From assembly GCA_026770585.1 (NCBI GenBank), contig MU646437.1, forward strand, positions 143,041-157,822: a DNA stretch of 14,782 bases, in the 5' to 3' direction. Below, in pieces: positions 13,501-14,782 of this stretch. The DNA is from Baffinella frigidus. Taxonomy: Eukaryota > Cryptophyceae > Cryptomonadales > Baffinellaceae. The position numbers and the translations under genes are program-made. The notes beneath the pieces were generated by a model. That model was not told the origin of the DNA. It saw nothing but the letters and a program-made list of their open reading frames with translations, and searched no databases. How positions within the stretch are numbered: position 1 is the first letter of the stretch; each line of letters starts with the position of its first letter.

Positions 13501-13915
13501 GCAAACCCTGAGTCCTGACGTTTTCCGGACGCAGGCTGAGATGGGGGTGGACGTGCGGTGGGAAGAGGACCGCGCGCGCGGGTACACCCCAAACCCCAAA
13601 CCCCAAACCCTACACTCTCAACCCTAATCCCTAACCCCTAAACCCTAAACCCTAACCCCTAAACTCTAAACCCTAAACCCTAAACCCTAAACCTGAACCC
13701 CTAAACCCTAAACCCTAAACCCTAACCCCTCAACCCTCAACCCTCAGGCGGCGACTGGTGGTGCACAACGTCGTGCCGGGGACCGTGGCGGCGTCGTCGG
13801 GCGTGCTCACTCCGGGGGATGAGGTGACAGCGGTCGACGACATACCGGCAGGCACGCAGGTATCGGAGGCCTTCAACGCCCGGGCGGCTGGGCCGGCGTG
13901 GCAGAGCGTCATCGG
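9386..13915 (+). CDS. Split gene: protein with two PDZ-type domains (3' end not resolved)
   Basis: Exons joined by consensus and phase: 9386-9651, 9821-9920, 10498-10587, 11565-11645, 12561-12674, 13535-13581, 13748-13915. Phases agree at every junction, giving 866 nt (288 codons plus 2). The start is the first in-frame ATG after a TGA at 9362. PDZ1 covers about residues 65-142: loop GIGLVL, GDELVAVNDEAIEHLPLSRI, then GGLVKLALRS. A linker of about 70 residues contains HVTKKTWQETERWFDLRPEL and SSIVAALERVRASLFDR. PDZ2 covers about 215-288: RRLVVHNVVPGTVAASSG, TPGDEVTAVDDI. PDZ domains bind C-terminal peptides, so a scaffold or adaptor role is inferred. The first two introns use GC donors. Later introns carry partial exon copies and telomeric repeats. 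No stop codon was assigned. Confidence 0.78.
9990..10133. mobile_element. Fold-back element, family F (intron 2 of the PDZ gene)
   Basis: 144 bp. TCTGTCCCA at 9990 and GGTCTCGTAGA with CCCCCCCCGAAATTTCAC inside the left arm are mirrored by the right arm, which ends TGGGACAGA at 10133. The arms pair over about 70 bp with a few mismatches, including the C8/G9 runs. No coding capacity. Confidence 0.88.
10336..10475. mobile_element. MITE-like element, family G (intron 2 of the PDZ gene)
   Basis: 140 bp with 29-bp perfect TIRs: TTATCCGGGGAAACCTATTT at 10336, inverted to end CCCCGGATAA at 10475. The AT-rich interior (TAATGGTACTGAAAAGTACC) contrasts with the GC-rich surroundings. It ends 22 bp before the acceptor of exon 3. 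No obvious target duplication. Confidence 0.88.
10622..10770. mobile_element. Fold-back element, family H (intron 3 of the PDZ gene)
   Basis: 149 bp. AGGATCTGAAATTAGATTTG at 10622 pairs with CAAATCTGATTTCAGATCCT ending at 10770 with one mismatch. Further inside, GTTCTGGTACAAAT is inverted as ATTTGTACCAGAAC. It is AT-rich and begins 34 bp after the exon 3 donor. Confidence 0.87.
10881..11269 (+). repeat. Three downstream copies of the 3' end of exon 3 with its splice donor
   Basis: The exon 3 end (TATGCCCCGCCTCGCACCTT, then TGAG|GTACC) recurs at 10881-10911, 11017-11047 and 11239-11269 as CCTCCTACGCCCCGCCTCGC followed by a (C/T)GAG- or CAG-type end and GTAC. Copies 2 and 3 belong to a larger duplicated unit (about 10928-11050 and 11150-11272) with a CT microsatellite, CCTGGGAGCGGTGGC and GGTTTAGGTTTCAGGATTTG. 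Confidence 0.85.
11296..11450 (+). repeat. Interstitial telomere-type tract in intron 3 (C-rich on sense strand)
   Basis: CCCTAAA heptamers grade into CCCCAAA heptamers and run directly into CCCCGACAG|GTG, a splice-acceptor-like end for the first copy of exon 4 at 11453. Variants include CCCTTAA and CCTAACC. Confidence 0.9.
11453..12266 (+). repeat. Tandem copies of exon 4 (four in all)
   Basis: Copies: 11453-11500 (16 open codons, acceptor CGACAG, then GTGAAG), 11565-11645 (full), 11741-11812 (24 open codons after TTAAG, same donor CTCCAG|GTTCGC), and about 12199-12266 (frame lost after GAGACAGAGCG). Spacers between the later copies are also repeated, for example CGCTCCAAAGTTGACGGAT at 11692 and at about 12148. 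After the first copy, GTGAAGCTGGCGTTG resembles GTCAAGCTGGCGTTG of exon 3. Between copies 3 and 4, 11813-12098 shows nothing else recognisable. Confidence 0.85.
11565..11645 (+). CDS. Exon 4 of the PDZ gene (longest of several copies)
   Basis: Flanked by CCCGGCAG|GTG and CTCCAG|GTTCGC, phase 0 on both sides, 27 codons: HVTKKTWQETERWFDLRPEL is its core. It is the longest open copy. Shorter open copies (11453-11500 and 11741-11812) have the same phase, so which one is used in mRNA is undecided. No known domain recognised. Confidence 0.62.
12286..12500 (+). repeat. Interstitial telomere-type tract in intron 4
   Basis: Degenerate CCCTAAA/CCCTGAA/CCCTTAA/CCCCAAA heptamers, C-rich on the sense strand. 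They thin out toward 12560, where AGCCCCCAAACCAG forms the acceptor of exon 5. Confidence 0.9.
12561..12674 (+). CDS. Exon 5 of the PDZ gene
   Basis: The acceptor CCCAAACCAG lies at the end of a telomere-like C-rich tract. The donor is TGCGAG|GTTTCT, phase 0 on both sides, 38 codons: HLLADSSIVAALERVRASLF and NLADLLAPPGCE. It is predicted helical and of no known family. Two partial copies of its 3' end lie in the next intron. Confidence 0.68.
12773..13001 (+). repeat. Two partial copies of the 3' end of exon 5 with its donor
   Basis: Exon 5 ends GGCTGCGAG|GTTTCTCC. Copies ending GGCTGCGAG|GTCTCCC occur at 12813 and 13001, preceded by GGAACCTCGCT(C/G)ACCTC. The second also retains TTCGATCGCAG, so it reaches further back into the exon (about 12951). 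Between them lies an AG-rich microsatellite at about 12840-12902. Confidence 0.85.
13017..13195 (+). repeat. CCCTCCCTGAA-type tandem tract
   Basis: Units of 11 bp (CCCTCCCTGAA and variants CCCTCCTTAAA, CCATTCCTGAA) repeat across the tract. A shorter block of the same words lies at 12684-12765. They look like telomeric heptamers expanded by a CCCT insertion; this derivation is inferred. Confidence 0.8.
13253..13370 (+). repeat. Interstitial telomere-type tract
   Basis: CCCTGAA and CCCGAAA variants precede a block of six perfect CCCTAAA heptamers (about 13327-13368). C-rich on the sense strand of the PDZ gene, inside the intron before exon 6. Confidence 0.9.
13417..13520 (+). repeat. Two-copy 54-bp tandem repeat before exon 6
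   Basis: GGCTGTGCAATAAATC with CCCTAAGTCCCGACG recurs as GGCTGTGCAACAAATC with CCCTGAGTCCTGACG. The second copy is followed by the acceptor of exon 6. Confidence 0.82.
13535..13915 (+). CDS. Exons 6-7: PDZ2
   Basis: Exon 6 (13535-13581, 47 nt) reads AEMGVDVRWEEDRAR between GGACGCAG and CGCGG|GTACAC. Exon 7 (13748-13915) starts after CAACCCTCAG, phase 2, and reads RRLVVHNVVPGTVAASSG, TPGDEVTAVDDIPAGTQ and AFNARAAGPAWQSVI. The phase 0 to 2 change in exon 6 is exactly what is needed to join exon 5 to exon 7. An earlier donor CAG|GTATCG at 13860 is possible but would cut the last helix off. Exon 7 ends ATCGG|GTATAC, phase 2. Confidence 0.75.
13588..13747 (+). repeat. Telomere-type tract ending as the exon 7 acceptor
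   Basis: CCCCAAA, CCCTAAA, CCCCTAA and CCCTCAA heptamers continue without a break to CCCTCAACCCTCAG|G. The functional CAG is a one-base variant (A to G) within the heptamer CCCTCAA. Nearly the whole intron (13582-13747) is telomere-like. Confidence 0.92.
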
Positions 13916-13939
13916 GTATACCTCCCTCCCGTATGTGTG

Positions 13940-14218
13940 TTCTAGAGCTGTTTCATGTGTTCCAGAACGGTTTCGTGTGTTCTAGAACGGGGTCGTGTGT
14001 TCTAAAACGGTTGCGTGTGTTCTAGAATGGTTTCGTGCGTTCTAGAACGGTTGCGTGTGTCCTAGAACGTCGCGGAGACGTTCAACGCCCGGGCGGCTGG
14101 GCCGGCGTGGCAGAGCGTCATTGGGTATACCTCCCTCCCGTATGTGTGTTCTAGAACGATTTCGTGTGTTCTAGAACGGTCTCGTCTGTTCTAGAACGGT
14201 CTCGTGTGTTCTAGAACC
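13940..14218 (+). repeat. 20-bp minisatellite TGTTCTAGAACGGTTTCGTG
   Basis: About seven units at 13940-14070 and four at 14149-14218, each carrying the palindrome TTCTAGAA or a one-base variant. The blocks are separated by a second copy of the exon 7 end. The palindrome matches the TTCnnGAA core bound by heat-shock factors in other eukaryotes, but nothing shows it acts that way here. Confidence 0.88.
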
Positions 14219-14262
14219 ACCGGGAAGCCCGAGGCTGGGCCGGCGTGGCAGAGCGTCGTCGG
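14077..14262 (+). repeat. Two downstream copies of the 3' end of exon 7 with its donor
   Basis: GGGCCGGCGTGGCAGAGCGTC followed by GTATAC or GTACCC donors recurs at 14077-14124 (nearly identical, including ACGTTCAACGCCCGGGCGGC) and at about 14233-14262 (shorter). The original ends at 13915. Intron sequence after the donor (ACCTCCCTCCCGTATGTGTG) is copied too. Confidence 0.87.
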
Positions 14263-14660
14263 GTACCCATCCGTCCCCGCACCCACCTGTAATTTCGGGT
14301 AGCGTTACCGGAGATCTCTCTCTCTCTCGCCATACGCAAGTCATCAGGTATCCCTCCTTACCGCGCAGCCACTGAGAGGGAGAGGCCCCTTGCGACATAG
14401 GATCCTCGCATCGGTTGCGCCCGGGGTCGGTTCGAACCCAGGAGAAAGGGCAAAACGACGGTTGACGCCGGAATTAGGTCGGTCGCCCTTACGCAAGGCC
14501 CTGCTCGGTGCGCGTGTGGTGTTTTGGTGTGCCAGGTCGACCTGTAACATAGTGTTGCTGCTGTGCTGAATCCTAAAGGCTCATAACCTGAAACCAGGTC
14601 GACGTGCGTGCTCCGCGTGCACTCCTCCCGCCCCGGAAACGGGACAACCGAGGTGCGAAA
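14263..14660. other. Region with one doubtful exon and no other recognised feature
   Basis: After the last exon 7 copy there is a short CT microsatellite (14314-14328) and unique sequence. A possible continuation exon starts after CGAACCCAG at 14442. It has the required phase 2 and reads AGIRSVALTQG in an open frame to TAA at 14545-14547, with CCAG|GTCGAC inside. It shows no convincing PDZ end, so I rate it low. CCAGGTCGAC occurs twice (14532 and 14595). Confidence 0.25.
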
Positions 14661-14782
14661 CCCTTAACCCTCAACCCTCAACCCCCAACACTCAACACTC
14701 AACACTCAACACTCAACACTCAACACTCAACACTCAACACTCAACACTCAACACTCAACACTCAACACTCAACACTCAACCC
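14661..14782 (+). repeat. (CACTCAA)n heptamer array, telomere-variant-like
   Basis: CCCTTAA, CCCTCAA, CCCTCAA, CCCCCAA lead into about 13 CACTCAA units up to the window edge, ending again with CAACCC. The 7-bp period and the stepwise start suggest derivation from CCCTAAA through CCCTCAA. Confidence 0.9.

Noticed and set aside
14400-14460. GGTTCGAACCC resembles a tRNA B box.
   Set aside because: The flanking bases do not form a five-pair T stem on either strand, and no A box or acceptor stem is at the right distance.
14530-14625. GGCTCATAACCTGAA resembles the anticodon arm of elongator tRNA-Met.
   Set aside because: The anticodon stem pairs only partly, no D-arm or A box precedes it, and the T-arm is missing. 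At best a chance match or a remnant.

Overview
The window is eukaryotic nuclear DNA from an intron-rich, fairly GC-rich organism with plant/alga-type telomeric heptamers (TTTAGGG). Nothing prokaryotic is visible: no ribosome binding sites, no operons, and coding sequence is split by GT-AG and some GC-AG introns. A unicellular alga or related protist (cryptophyte, chlorarachniophyte, alveolate, green lineage) fits best. The lineage cannot be fixed from this sequence, and the telomere motif is the main clue.

Layout. Positions 1-158 are a TTTAGGG array, G-rich on the + strand. Positions 159-1437 hold no gene I recognise, but carry a pair of fold-back elements (903-1021 and 1153-1272). Positions 9118 down to 1438 (minus strand) are one large split gene. 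I could join about 19 exons by reading frame, splice consensus and intron phase. It encodes roughly 940 residues: an N-terminal TPR domain, a right-handed parallel beta-helix, a MYND zinc finger, and a helical C-terminal region ending at a TAG at 1440-1438. Exon 1 contains a one-base frame break near 8640-8710. Positions 9119-9385 are a 267-bp divergent promoter region. From 9386 rightward (plus strand) a second split gene encodes a protein with two PDZ-type domains. Seven exons were joined to 13915, and the gene probably continues.

The right half is unusual. In the PDZ gene, introns 3 to 7 contain serial partial copies of the preceding exon, mostly its 3' end with the splice donor attached. 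Several of these introns also carry tracts of degenerate CCCTAAA-type telomeric repeats, always C-rich on the sense strand, and in four cases the tract runs up to a 3' splice site. Introns of both genes, plus the left flank, carry about nine short (110-160 bp) fold-back or MITE-like elements from about eight unrelated families. The window ends in a (CACTCAA)n array that looks like a further derivative of the telomeric heptamer.

The two genes point away from each other and share a promoter region, so co-regulation is possible. Both products look like protein-interaction scaffolds (TPR, MYND and beta-helix in one, PDZ in the other), but no pathway can be named from the sequence. Exon joins are my own hand reconstruction. 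They rest on phase agreement at each junction and have not been tested against transcripts.
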